In this document: positions 38,855-50,768 of the stretch, piece after piece
How positions within the stretch are numbered: the stretch's first letter is position 1
How the letters are laid out: every line of letters starts with the position of its first letter
NCBI GenBank assembly: GCA_037975125.1
Contig: CM075850.1
Location: 70,723,890-70,787,889 of the forward strand
DNA from: Latrodectus hesperus
Lineage: Eukaryota; Arthropoda; Arachnida; Araneae; Theridiidae
Direction of reading: 5' to 3'
Length of the DNA stretch: 64,000 nucleotides
Position numbers and translations under genes: made by a program
Notes under the pieces: model-generated
Database searches by the model: none
The model's input: the letters and a program-made list of their open reading frames with translations, nothing else
What the model was told of the DNA's origin: nothing

Positions 38855-39559
38855 CATGGGTTCCCAAACTTTTTTTTCTCATGGACCACTTTCAAAGTTT
38901 TACTATTTTCGGTAGACCCCCTGCTGCTACATTTCTACTGTATTCCCAAAACTCCTAAAAAATATCAGCCTAAATTGGAGATACTAAGAAAAAAAAGTAG
39001 TACATTTTCTTGTGTCCTATTTATTAAAATACTTGTGGTTATACAAAATTGTAAACATTTATTACTACAAACAATCAACAATTGGTTCATCGATTGACAT
39101 TGATTCACTTTTATGTTCGAAATCCCAGAAACAAATGAGTAACGTTTTGTTCTTGGCATTTGTATTTATACTAATGAAGATTGCAAGCACAGCGCAAGTC
39201 GCATTACATTCCTTTGCAGGTCCAAACAAACATCTTGGATGAGCGGGCGCACCGGCGGCACTTTACAAGTCACGACCTGTGGTGTAAACTTGTACTATTA
39301 TCTCTTTTTCTATTCAATTCTGTGTTTGAGCTGAGTCTCAAATATTTTTTAGTACCTACCTAGTGAATGATGCTACCTGCCTACGTTGATAGGTAAATAC
39401 AAGCCAAATCATTTGTTCTTTATTATGAAAACCAGAAAATTTTTCGAGGACCCTCCTTAGAACTTGTGAACCCTTGTTTTCTTTTCACGTCTACGTGGAT
39501 CCCCGTGTGGTCTCCTATGGACCCCTGCGGGTCCACATGGACCACTTTGGGGACCTATG
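38855..39559. mobile_element. Non-autonomous hAT element A
   Basis: 705 bp with terminal inverted repeats: left CATGGGTTCCCAAACT, right (reverse complement) CATAGGTCCCCAAAGT, 13 of 16 identical. The flanking 8-bp duplication is CTTTAAAT (38847-38854) against CTTTAGAT (39560-39567), one change. Inside, GGACCACTTTCAAAG and GGACCCCTGCGGGTCC-type subterminal sequence repeat the TIR theme. No transposase segment is recognised, so it depends on another element. Confidence 0.85.
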
Positions 39560-39567
39560 CTTTAGAT

Positions 39568-40134
39568 GTTTACCTGTTTGTTAATACTGCAAGTTATTCT
39601 GGTAAATTTAAATCTACCTCTTGTTTCGTGATAAAGATATTTTTATTCTTAATCAAATAATGAACTACATATATACTTTTAAATTTATGAAGAAAGTCCT
39701 CGAAGATGGGTTTTCATTTATATCCAAAAATTTTATTTTTGAAATATTTTAGATAATTTATTTTTTTAAACATTTTAGGTATTAATTTTATCATTAATAC
39801 CTATCATAATTAAAATTTTAATCATTTAATTTATATAACATTCAGAATTTTATGTAAGTCCTCCAATGAAAGTTCTATGAATTTTATTCAGGAAAATAGG
39901 TTTTTCTAGCAGTTTTATAATGTACAAAATTCATAAAATAATTAAACCATATGCTTCGTTGCTTATTTTTATATATTGAAAAAGAAATGGATATAAAATG
40001 AACTAAAATCTCTTTCAAATTAATCATAAATTAAAAAATACCATTAATTTTTTTGCATTACGAAATTGAGCACATGATTTTCATTTGTGCGAGTGGGATT
40101 AATTTCATCTTCTTTCGATCATTTTTTCTCGAAT
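39568..40134. other. Intergenic stretch, no gene seen
   Basis: AT-rich without recognisable content. Confidence 0.3.
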
Positions 40135-40145
40135 ACGAGCTAATC

Positions 40146-40327
40146 AAGTTTATTTGTTTGTTTGTCGCTCAACGGTCATTTTTTGCACACGAGGGCTAAT
40201 TAGACCGGGACCTACGGTTTAAAGTGGATTCCGAACCACTACAAACATCCATGCCCAAGGTGGGATTCGAACCCACGAACTGTTGAACCGAAGGCAAGAG
40301 CGCTAACCATTCGGCTGCCAGCTCGGC
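40146..40327 (-). mobile_element. tRNA-derived SINE, copy 3 (intact, with TSD)
   Basis: Near-identical to the copies at 4155 and 16461, with B box GGGTTCGAATCCC on the minus strand and (CAAA)n tail plus a few extra bases. The 11-bp duplication ACGAGCTAATC flanks it (40135-40145 and 40328-40338). Confidence 0.9.
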
Positions 40328-40338
40328 ACGAGCTAATC

Positions 40339-43300
40339 CAGAGCAGACCTACGATTTAAAATGAAATTCAAAACACTTTATTCATTTATATATTTGATAG
40401 AAATAGAGCTTATGAGCTATTAAAACTGAAAGATAAAGTTCTGATAATTCAGTTATAAGCTCAGCAAGTTTACCTAAGAAAATTGTTCTCTGAGAAAAAA
40501 TGATTAATCAGTAACGCACTGATATGAAATTCTTTCCTACAAACAAAATATAAAGAATTTTCTGAGCGACAAATGAAATTTCTTCACAAGAAATAATCCT
40601 GCTTTTAAGCGCCAACCTTCCTTCCAGGCGATATTGTGGTAATTTTTTTTTCTCGTTATATTCGGTTTATGATAATTTTTTCAATAAAAGCTATTTCTAT
40701 TACATCAGCTACTTTTAATTATATGAACGAGTTAAATATTTAAAGTTTAAAAACGTAAACTTTATTTTTTTAAAAAATATTAAATTGAAATTTACACAAA
40801 ATATTTTAAATTTAATATTATCATTATCACCGAAGCCGGGCATGCATATTCCCCGTGATGGTTTTCAAAGGAATTTAGACAGACCAAGAGTATCAGAAAA
40901 ATCAAACTTTCAACATTTTGAGAACTGTTTTATTATTCTACCAATTTCGTATATATTTTTTTTAAATGAAGTAATTATTTTTGTACCAAGAGAATATCTA
41001 ATAAGATATCTTTGTTTAAATTCTAAACTATTTTTTTTACTTTGAAATAGAACATTTTCATTCTTAATTCAGATATTTGATGCGCATTTATTTGAAAACA
41101 GCAGTCAAATAATTTGGGTAGTAAATTTTTACAGCCAAAGACAGATATAACCCCTGACTTATTTTTCGAACATTATAACACTGCTCCTAAAATAAATTTT
41201 ACAATTCAATATTTACTGAGGAAAAGAAATATATATATACTCTATATTAGCAGTAACGATTTATTCAATTTATGCTAGAAATAAAATTCAAATTAGAAAT
41301 TTTACATACCTAACACAAATAATGAGAAATGGAATGTACTCTTATTTTCTGAAATATACAATATAATTTTGCTTTACGGTTTATTTATAATGTTGAAAAA
41401 GTTCAAGTTTAAGTAATGAGTGCACAGTTTGATTAGGTTTTCGGATTTTTGAATAAGTTTGTTTATGACATTTACTTTAATTAAAGTGGCATATTTAAGT
41501 CAATGCCGCAATTTTGATTCAGCTCAAAACTGGGGATAATTATTCCACTCACCAAATCCCCATGATTGTACATTTGACTTTTCTAAATGGAATTGTATAC
41601 TTTATCGCGATTACACTTTTGGTAATGATCATATAAAGTAAATTCATATAAAATTATATTTGACTTAATCTAGAGATGAGTCAGTTTGAAACATTACTTG
41701 CCACGTAAAAGTTACCCATTGAGTACACTCCGCGATTTGTCATGCATATGAGAAAGTAAACATTTAATGTTTCATTTATTTTTGAATGACATTGCAAAAT
41801 CAAAAAATAATTATCAAATTGCAGAATAAAATGAAATTTGACACTTATAAATTTCAAATATGAACGCAAATTTATAATGCAAACAAATTATACTTAGTGT
41901 TTGTCATATGAAAGTACCAAGTATTGAAAAGCGCCGTCTAGTGATGAATTGAACTGGAATAAATTATTTGAAACACCGGAACGATATATTATAGGTGGTA
42001 TTGTTGAGACGTAATAATCGAACGTATCTTTTTCCGCTATCATATATAATACGACTTATTAATTTAAAATTCCACTCATATTGTCAAGGACAAAGATCAC
42101 CTACATTTACGGAAATATTGATTTAAAAAAATATGTCGGTTAGACATTTTCTGGTTCCACTATTTTTCCGCCTTGATATTACTCTGGATCAGCAGTACAA
42201 GAGGAACTGATTATTCCATGAAAACAATATTTTCCTTTATATTCAAAATATTTCATTTTAAATAGTTTGTAATAAATAAAATACGGTAGAAAACCATTTA
42301 AAATAGATTGCAATTGGTTACATTAACCCATTGGAAGGTTCTTAAAACAATATAGAGGCACATACAATAGAAGTTAAAATATATATATACATCACAATTA
42401 AATTCATAAGCAAATAGTATCGTTTGCGAAGTCTGTTGCTATAGTAACGATCTCAAAAAAAGCTGCATTTTTTCTAAACAGAAAAAAGAAGTTATCGATG
42501 TTTGTATGCTTGAAATGCAAATCGCTTAAAAATTTTATTTAGTCATAATGTTTCAGAAAATGAAGCGGATAATAAAAATGTGTTTTAAAAATTTATATAA
42601 TAAAAGGTATAATGTTTATTAAACGAGAATTTTACAAAGCATTCACATTGCAAAAATTGTGGACATAAATACTTTTCTTACAGTTTTCCTTATTACAATT
42701 TTTATCAACCATATTTTTAAAAGCAATAGAACTATTTCGTAATTGAATCTGAAACAGTCAAATCAGTTGGAAAATATGCTTTTAAAAATGATTTTTTAGT
42801 TCTTTTATCTAGCTTGCAAGCAAAACTTACGATACGAAAAAAGTATAAAAGAAAACAATATGAAAAGTAACATTTCAGCAGTCATAACTAAACCGTAAAG
42901 GCTTCCAACGCCTATTTTTTTGTGCTATAATTATTCATGCACAATTATATGTTTAAAAATATATTAATGAAACGTTTTATATACATCTCATTATTTATAT
43001 GCAATAAAAAGGATTAAAAATACAAAAATATTTACTCAAATAGGAACTAAATTTGCTTTGTGTCAATTTTTATCTCATTCGAAGATTTATTTCCTTTCTT
43101 GTCTGAGGAAAACAATTGTAATTTTGAGAATAATGTATATAAAGCGATGGTAAAACATTTTTATAAAAGGATTTAGATGCCTTAATTCTATAAAACTAAA
43201 ATTGTTCGACTAATTAAACCTCGATAGATTTTCAGAAGTATTTCAGGTTAAAATGAAAAGGTAATATTTTAATATTTAATAAAAAGCTTGAGATAATAAA

Positions 43301-44147
43301 CCTAATGATTTTAATTAATCATATTGAGTCTAATTTTTATGCAAACTAGGCTATAGATCAGGCCCTCAAAATTTGAGATTCTTTAAATACAAATACTTTG
43401 TTAAATTGTCAAAACAGATCTAAAGCCATAAATATTAAGAGCCCCTATTTCTCAAAGTATTAACCTAAATGTAAAAATGTTTTAGAAAAGATCAAATGAC
43501 TATTATTTTCATGTTTGCTGAAAAAATTAGAATAAATATTGTTGACTAAAAGAATAGGAAATTTTGAGCTTAAACAATGCAAATTACATAATGACCTTAA
43601 ATTATAGATTATCATTGACTCTCTTGTTTACTAGTTAATTTACTCTTGTCTATTTTCTTGTTTACTGATCATTAAGTTAGACAATAAAATTAATGATTAA
43701 ATTATTTTACTTTGTGAAATCGTATTTATCCTTCAATGAAACATAAATCCATGATTTAGTGCCGTTTCAAGAAATTTTTTTAATGACACGTGCCAAGGAA
43801 AAATTTAAAACCTGGATTTCGCTCTCTGCAAATACTTTGAAAAAAATGAGCGAATGAAGCTTGTAAAATCTAGAGACTGTAATTCTATATTATATATGAT
43901 AGCTTCAGACTTTCTTGAGTAAATAAGAGAGCGCCGATGGATGGATGACTTGTCAGCAGCAAGATTCTTCATAGGGAGAAAAAAATTTTTTTTATATTTT
44001 TCAGACAAGGATGCTTTTAAAAACAGTTAAGTAAATTTTAATCATTTGTTTTATTGAATTCGATAGGTAAAATATTTGCTCATAAATTTTAATTTATTTA
44101 GATTTTGGTATTTCATCTCATATGCAATGATTCACGAGGAAAGAAAT

Positions 44148-44178
<31 letters not shown>

Positions 44179-45210
44179 CTTTCAAAAGGAAGTGCATAAT
44201 AATTTAATGATCATAAGGAAAGTTTAAGATTAACATTTTGCTTGTATTTCTGAATATTTACATAAGGTTACTAATAAAAGATATTATTTGCACTTAAAAT
44301 TATATTTTATGCATTCTTATGGGTAAATTTTTTAAAAATTGTATTCTTATGATTATTACTGAGAAGGTAAACTTAAATTTTCAACCAAAAATGTCTTAAC
44401 ATTTATAATATATCAATATTTTGAACTCTCATTAATATAAGTATGAAAGCACTCTATGATGCTTAAAAATATATAAATGGGAGAAGTCAGTTTTTATATT
44501 TTAAGAAATGCTAGTTTAAAATTGTATAAAAATTATCCTAAGTTATTTCTGTACTTAAATAAAAAAGGAAGTGCTAAATTTTCTATTCATGAGAAAGGAA
44601 TTTTTATAGAAATTATAAGTTAAGATTTCGACTATATTTAGTCGCTATGACTGCGATATAAATACATCTAAAATATAACAATTTCTAAAAAGTAAATATT
44701 ATTTATTTATCATCATGTACAAATGATGCAATATATTATTTAGATTAAAAATGTAAATTAAATTTTATCAATAAATATGCTCCGGTATTTGGCAATTTTT
44801 TTTAATTATTAGCAACATTAAATTTTGTGAACAATTTGTGTTTGATTCCTTTTTTATGCTTTTGAGGTATTGATTTATTGCACAAAATGATTGAACCAAT
44901 ATTTTATTTAGATTATAATACTGCATAAGAAATTAACTAATAAATATTACAAACAAGATTGAGATAACTCTCAGATATCCAAAATTATCAAAGTCAAGAT
45001 TATCATATTATACTATATCATTATGGGAGTAAGCAGATTGAATTTTATCGATAACTGTCATCCCACTGGTTAATACTAAAACACTTTAAGCTTTTGAGTA
45101 TTTATTTCATATTTTAAATATCAGTTTTAAAAAATGCAATCATCAAAATAATTTTAATAATTTATTTTAAGTTATGAATAAATATGCATTCTAAAAAAAT
45201 TTAAACTCAC
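40339..45210. other. Intergenic or intron stretch, no gene seen
   Basis: AT-rich. Contains an A run (44152-44178). The ORFs present (for example 40785-41045 +, 43805-44008 -) have no recognisable features. Confidence 0.3.
44152..44178. repeat. Homopolymer A run (27)
   Basis: Uninterrupted A run. It could be the tail of an old retrocopy, but no source sequence is recognised on its 5' side. Confidence 0.9.
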
Positions 45211-45420
45211 CCCTTATTATAAATAAACAAAAGAAGCGAACTCTTGTATCTGTATGGTCTCAACTAGAGCAACGTATAGTGATAAATAACCGGCTTCTCT
45301 GTTTGGAGCTAATGCGCTTGTTCTGAGCCACTTATCTCTGACTAAGCCGGTGTAGTCACGTGTTTCCGTTTTTATCGTTGAAAATGCCCGAGTTCGGTGT
45401 AACGGATAGTTGTAGACAGA
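45211..45420 (-). promoter_or_regulatory. Candidate non-coding first exon / promoter region
   Basis: On the minus strand a GC-richer block of about 200 bp (with GGAAACACGTGACTACACCG, CACGTG being an E box) ends at a consensus donor AGGGG then GTGAGT (complement at 45209-45210). It has no long ORF. A paired CCGGCTT/AAGCCGG lies inside. This is how an untranslated first exon looks; the exon at 11842-11991, which begins one base before an ATG, could be its partner across a very large intron. The link is speculative. Confidence 0.3.
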
Positions 45421-46862
45421 TTAATTTATGTTCCTTCAGTTTCGAAATTTGTCATTTAAGAACCTCTGTATTTCATGCTTTAGCCGAGATAATGATTCAG
45501 TGCAATAATTAGTGTTGAATTAGAATAGGAGAGAATTGTGCAGTATTATCATCTGCTCTTTGATATACAAAATGTAAAAATGAGAACATTTGATTACTCA
45601 AATATTTCTATCATACCAATATTTCGAATTTACATTGGCATTCTTAAAAACTAAACAATATTTTTAAATCTCCATCTATATTGGTAAAAGGTGACGTTAA
45701 TTTAAAAGTCATTAATTAAAGAAAACATTTAAAAAAGAAATAAAATTTGTAATTTAATTCAGATATGACTCTTCTCATATTTTATACAAAGCTGTGAATA
45801 AAATACTAAGAATTGAAATTTGTAACGTTTATTTATAATTACTTAGAAAATTAAGGTATATATTTTATTTACAAATTTTATAATAGCTTATCAATTGATT
45901 TTATAAAATTTGAAATACTGTTGACCTAAAACTGAATGAAATCTGGTATAACAAAAAATTCAGCTGTAATTTTAAAAAAATATACATTTTACTGAGTTCC
46001 CAGTGTTTCGATAAAACGAATTTCTGTTCAGTGAACAAATATTTTTGAAAAAATTCTCCGATATGGAAGATTTTAATAGGTTTGCTGTAAAAGATTCAGT
46101 TGCATTGTTTTTTTATAAATTATCATGTAGAATAAATGTTAATATCTATCTTAATTACTAAAGTTGTTTGATATTAAAAATCTAAGATAAGATTCATACA
46201 AAGACAGCATATATGAAAACGAGAAAATAGTAACTCACAGAATAATGTTAGATCAAATAAATCATTTTCGTGCAGTGCAACAAATGTTTTTGGCCCGACT
46301 AATAGGATAAAATGTATTAAAAAACTGGAAAGTAGTATGATTAAAAATTTTTTCATTTTAAAATATTTCAAATGGAATGAAAATGTAAGTAAAAAAGCAG
46401 CACTCAACAAAGATAAATTTTACATCGATATTTACATAATCCATATAACATTCATTTTTCCACGTCCCCACACATTTCTAAAAAGAGAGTCGTTTGAGTG
46501 TTCACAATTTATCATGTTTTCAAATGAGTTAAAAATAACTACTTTCTAACCACATAAAAAATCTATCTCATTGATAATTAAATTATTATTTACCATTTTC
46601 TTGCTAAAATGAAGTAGAAATGAATCTTAATGAAATGAATTAATGATGGAAATAATAAAAATTTTCTTAATTTTTTTTTGTAGAAATTTTTTGAAAAAAA
46701 AATAGTTTTTAAATAAGGTAATCAAAATGAAAATTTATACGTGATAGATAGGGAATAATAAAAACGTTGGCAAATGTATTTTTGATGTTCCTTTTTACAA
46801 ATTTAAATTCATATTTATATTTATATAAAAAATAAAAAAATAACGTTTATTTAAAGTAACTT

Positions 46863-46964
46863 ATATAAAAATAACAGATATAAGGTCTCTTCATGATTAC
46901 ATTTATGTATACATAACATCACGAATGTAATCATTAGGAGATATTAGGTTTGTTATTTTTATAT
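46863..46964. repeat. Imperfect 41-bp inverted repeat
   Basis: Left arm 46863-46903 and right arm 46924-46964 pair with about nine mismatches; the outer ends (ATATAAAAATAACA) and inner ends (ATGATTACATT) match exactly. The 20-nt centre is TATGTATACATAACATCACG. It may be a small foldback element. Confidence 0.8.
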
Positions 46965-47274
46965 CATGAATATATATTCCTATAAAGAGATAATAAAAAA
47001 AACGAAGATGGAAAAGAGGAATTTTCTTCTTCTGTTTAAACTTCATTGAAATTATAAATTAAGAACAATGCTAACAATTATGATTATTAAAGCTGACATG
47101 CTATTTAAAAATAATTTTGTAAGTGCACTTTGAAATAGCCCAATCATTTTTAACAAAATTGATGTAAAATGCATCGGTAATTAAAAAGCAGTACACATAA
47201 TAAAAATAACTTAACACAGCTTATGAAATTGATGGTTTAAAATATCATTCTTGTAGAATTCAATTAAATAGCAG

Positions 47275-47302
<28 letters not shown>
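47275..47302. repeat. Homopolymer T run (28)
   Basis: Uninterrupted T run followed by ACAG. Confidence 0.9.
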
Positions 47303-47305
<3 letters not shown>

Positions 47306-47796
47306 GTTGAAAATGAAAGGAAAAACTCTCAAGATAAAGATTCAACATAGAAGTAAGATTGAAAATTTAATGGCCTTGCACATTTTCTTCAAGAGAATGA
47401 AAACATTATCATTGCTTCACTGAAACACCCTAAAATTAGAGCAACGGTTCAAAAAAATCTATTATTCAAATAATATGAATTGAAGCGGGATAAAAGAACA
47501 GAAAGAAGGAAACATTTCATTCCATTCTAAAAATAAGGAAAAGTTATAAGAATGTAAACGATATTATTCATCAGTCAAATGAACTTAGAAAAGAAGAAAC
47601 TTTTATGAATTGAAATTGGATATGTTTAGAATATTGAAAAACAGTGTAAGGGAAAATTATAAAATTGAATTTTAAACAGGCCATTTAACGCCCTCTGAGT
47701 AAGCGGCCAAGGAAACATCTCAATTTACGGACATATTGCATTACTAGAGAGAAATTTGTAATCAGTGCTTCTGTGAATTTAAAATCAAGTATTTGA

Positions 47797-47953
<157 letters not shown>

Positions 47954-48904
47954 CTTATTCCAATTAATGTAAGTATCAAACATTTAGTGATTTAATCCTT
48001 GAAAAAAGTGTGTAAATGGAAAAATAACATTAGAATGGCTTTTAAAAACACTCAGTAATGAATGTTACTGATGTCGGCTGACATTAAACTCAATCTCATC
48101 GAATATCAACGGTAAAGAGAACTTAAAAAACCAATTGATTTTACAATCAGGAAATAAACACTCTTCAAAGGACGAACAAAAGTTAAACTTCCAAAATAAT
48201 GGTTACAAGTATTACTCAATGGTATGCCAAAGTTTGTTCCATCAATAAAGCAGAGCTTATAAACTGTTATGAAAGCAAGTGATATGCATACCAAATAATA
48301 AAATAAAATAAAAAAAACAGAAATTTGTATTTTCCTTATATATAAGTGTAAGATTCAACCAAAATATTTTGGTAGGAATACACTGCTGGACAATTGCTCT
48401 GCAGATCTGTTTCTTCGTTGTTATAGCATTTCCTGGTATGGAAATTTCTATGAAAAATACCATATGAAGATGCTTTCTGAAACAGTATTATCCATTATTG
48501 TTTGTATTTTCAGCCATAGGCACATAAGGATTTCAGAACCTATTCCCGTTATTAATTTGATAATTATACTTTCAATGTGCTTTTTCCCAGATGAATTACG
48601 CTTAATCTTTTTTTTCATTCATACATATTTTTTCCCACAGAAGGAGACTATTTTATGGGCTTCATAATGATACCACAGAATAGTTCTTCAGCTATTAGTG
48701 ACTCTGCAAACATTATAAGGCTCCCTATTTTGTAAGTTCATTTGCCCTTTTACTACTTTCAATTCCTGTACATCCTAGCACTCATTTAAGCATAATCTTG
48801 TTATTAGTTATCAATTCCTTAATAAGATTTCTGCATTTCAGAAAACAGTTAGATATATAATCAGAATATAGATGGGAAATAGTATTCATGAGTCACAAGA
48901 GAGG
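47954..48904. other. Intergenic stretch, no gene seen
   Basis: Less AT-rich than most; overlapping ORFs on both strands (48106-48294 -, 48257-48463 -, 48464-48667 +) have no recognisable features. Confidence 0.25.
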
Positions 48905-49032
48905 AAACTCGTCACCCATCCCCGATAGACGTGCATGCAAAAGCTCAACATCTGCCATTTTTCATTAATGTCTGAGGTCGAAAGCTGATCTTCCACTTTG
49001 AAGGCACAGCCCTATCACTCGACCACGATGAG
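48905..49032 (-). mobile_element. Candidate third SINE (tRNA-like head)
   Basis: On the minus strand it reads ATCGTGGTCGAGTGATAGGG, close to the D-arm and A box of tRNA-Ser/Leu, then CAAAGTGGAAGATCAGC and TTTCGACCTCAGAC in place of a B box. The body after the head is short. A tRNA-derived repeat is likely, but a single copy cannot prove it. Confidence 0.4.
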
Positions 49033-50766
49033 TTTTTTTATGACTGATTTAATATTCTTTAGAGATTTATTCAAATTTAGCATTTGATTATTTGGCTTAT
49101 ATTAGGGTTCTGATTAAACATGATTAATATAAATCGTTACGTATACTCGGCAGTTAGGCCAGAATATAAAACATGGTCAACATTATACTTTTAGGAAAGA
49201 TATCAAAAATGTCGAAAAGAATCTCTTAAAATATCAATAATGTCATCCATAGATGAAAAGAACGCAAGTGTGTTAAGAGATAGACAATTCATTATATAAT
49301 AGCATGTCTTTAACATTCTTATCACTAAATAAAAAAAATTGAATATTTAGATGAAAATATTATTGCACAGTAAATTCTAACGTAATGAAAGTGAGTACGC
49401 GTGATACTAATTAACCTATTGCAGTAAGTCTAGTATAAATGTCATCAATTGAATTAGCGACTCTTGGAATGCATTATTAGTTTTTAACCCATGTCCACTG
49501 ATAAATGAAGATTTATGAAGCAATATGAACAGTGTTCATGAGATGAAAGTTTATTAAACATATAAAGTCATCAGATCATTTTAATATGGTCGTCATAGCA
49601 ATACGTTAAAGATTTTACAATTTGCTTTCACATGTTGTTTTTTTCCTCAAATTTATTGTAAGAATTAAATTAACTTATAGTTTTTAAGTCTAAATTTTTT
49701 TAACCAAAAAAAAGCAAATTATATAGATTTTAATTAATTATTTAGATTATTATTGCCTTTGATACATACGCATACTTTTTGGAGCTTGTTTCAGATTAGT
49801 TAGTTTGAAATTTCAGAAGGAAACTATGAAACATTTTTTGCTTTGTGTCAATATTTATGAATTCGCAAATTTGGCACGAAAGAAAATAGATACGAATTCA
49901 AAATTTTAAACTGTATGTTGTGCTTTTTATCCTATTTTCCATAAATTCTACCATTGTTTTTTTTTTTTTTAAAAAAAGTTAAGGTTTAAATTATTGCCTA
50001 TTTAATTAAGTCAAATGATGATTTTACATTTAATAATATAAAAAATTCTTTTCTTTCAACATAGTAAATCCTCATTTTAAGATTATAACAGATTGCTTCA
50101 TAGTTATTTTATGCAGAGCACATGTGCATTTGACACTATTTAGTAAGTCACGGTGAATAAATCTGAAGAAATATTCAGCATAATAAGGAATAATGGAGAT
50201 TTACATAAACTAGTTTTAAAAATACTGTTTATTTTTAAGCCCATTTATTATTTCAGTAGATTATTTTTTATCAATATACTCATCTTCTTAAGGTATCTTT
50301 TTAAAAAGTACACTGTTTGAATTAGACTGAAATTCATACCTAAATTACTTATTGAGAAAGATTCCTGTAACATTTAAGCATTGTTACATATTACCTGGAA
50401 TAGCGGAAATGATTTTTTGCTTTTATTATTCTATTCTATTATTGATATTGACTCACAACAATTATATGAATAAACAATTTTAGTTATTCATAAAAATTTT
50501 CGAAAATTGCAAGATTTGAATACAAAAATTCTTCTTTATTTAATTATTTACAGAAACCATTTGCTTTTAAGGATCATGATTTCAGATCTATTATATTGAA
50601 ATTTTATTAAGATATTCATTTTTTTAAAAAATTCAGTATAACTTCCTCTCTTAAATCAATTTTTTTTTTTTTTTTTTTTTTTGTATTCCGTACTGAAACA
50701 TTTATTCTTCTGAGCGAATGTGATAAGACAGATTTGATATTTTGAAGTATTTAAATAATATTAACA
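49033..50766. other. Intergenic stretch, no gene seen
   Basis: AT-rich; includes a T run at 50660-50682. No gene or repeat family recognised. Confidence 0.3.
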
Positions 50767-50768
50767 TA

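Noticed and set aside
47303..47351. T run followed by ACAG, a short open stretch and GTAAGA on the plus strand, resembling a small exon
   Set aside because: No neighbouring exon in phase, and such site pairs occur by chance in AT-rich DNA.
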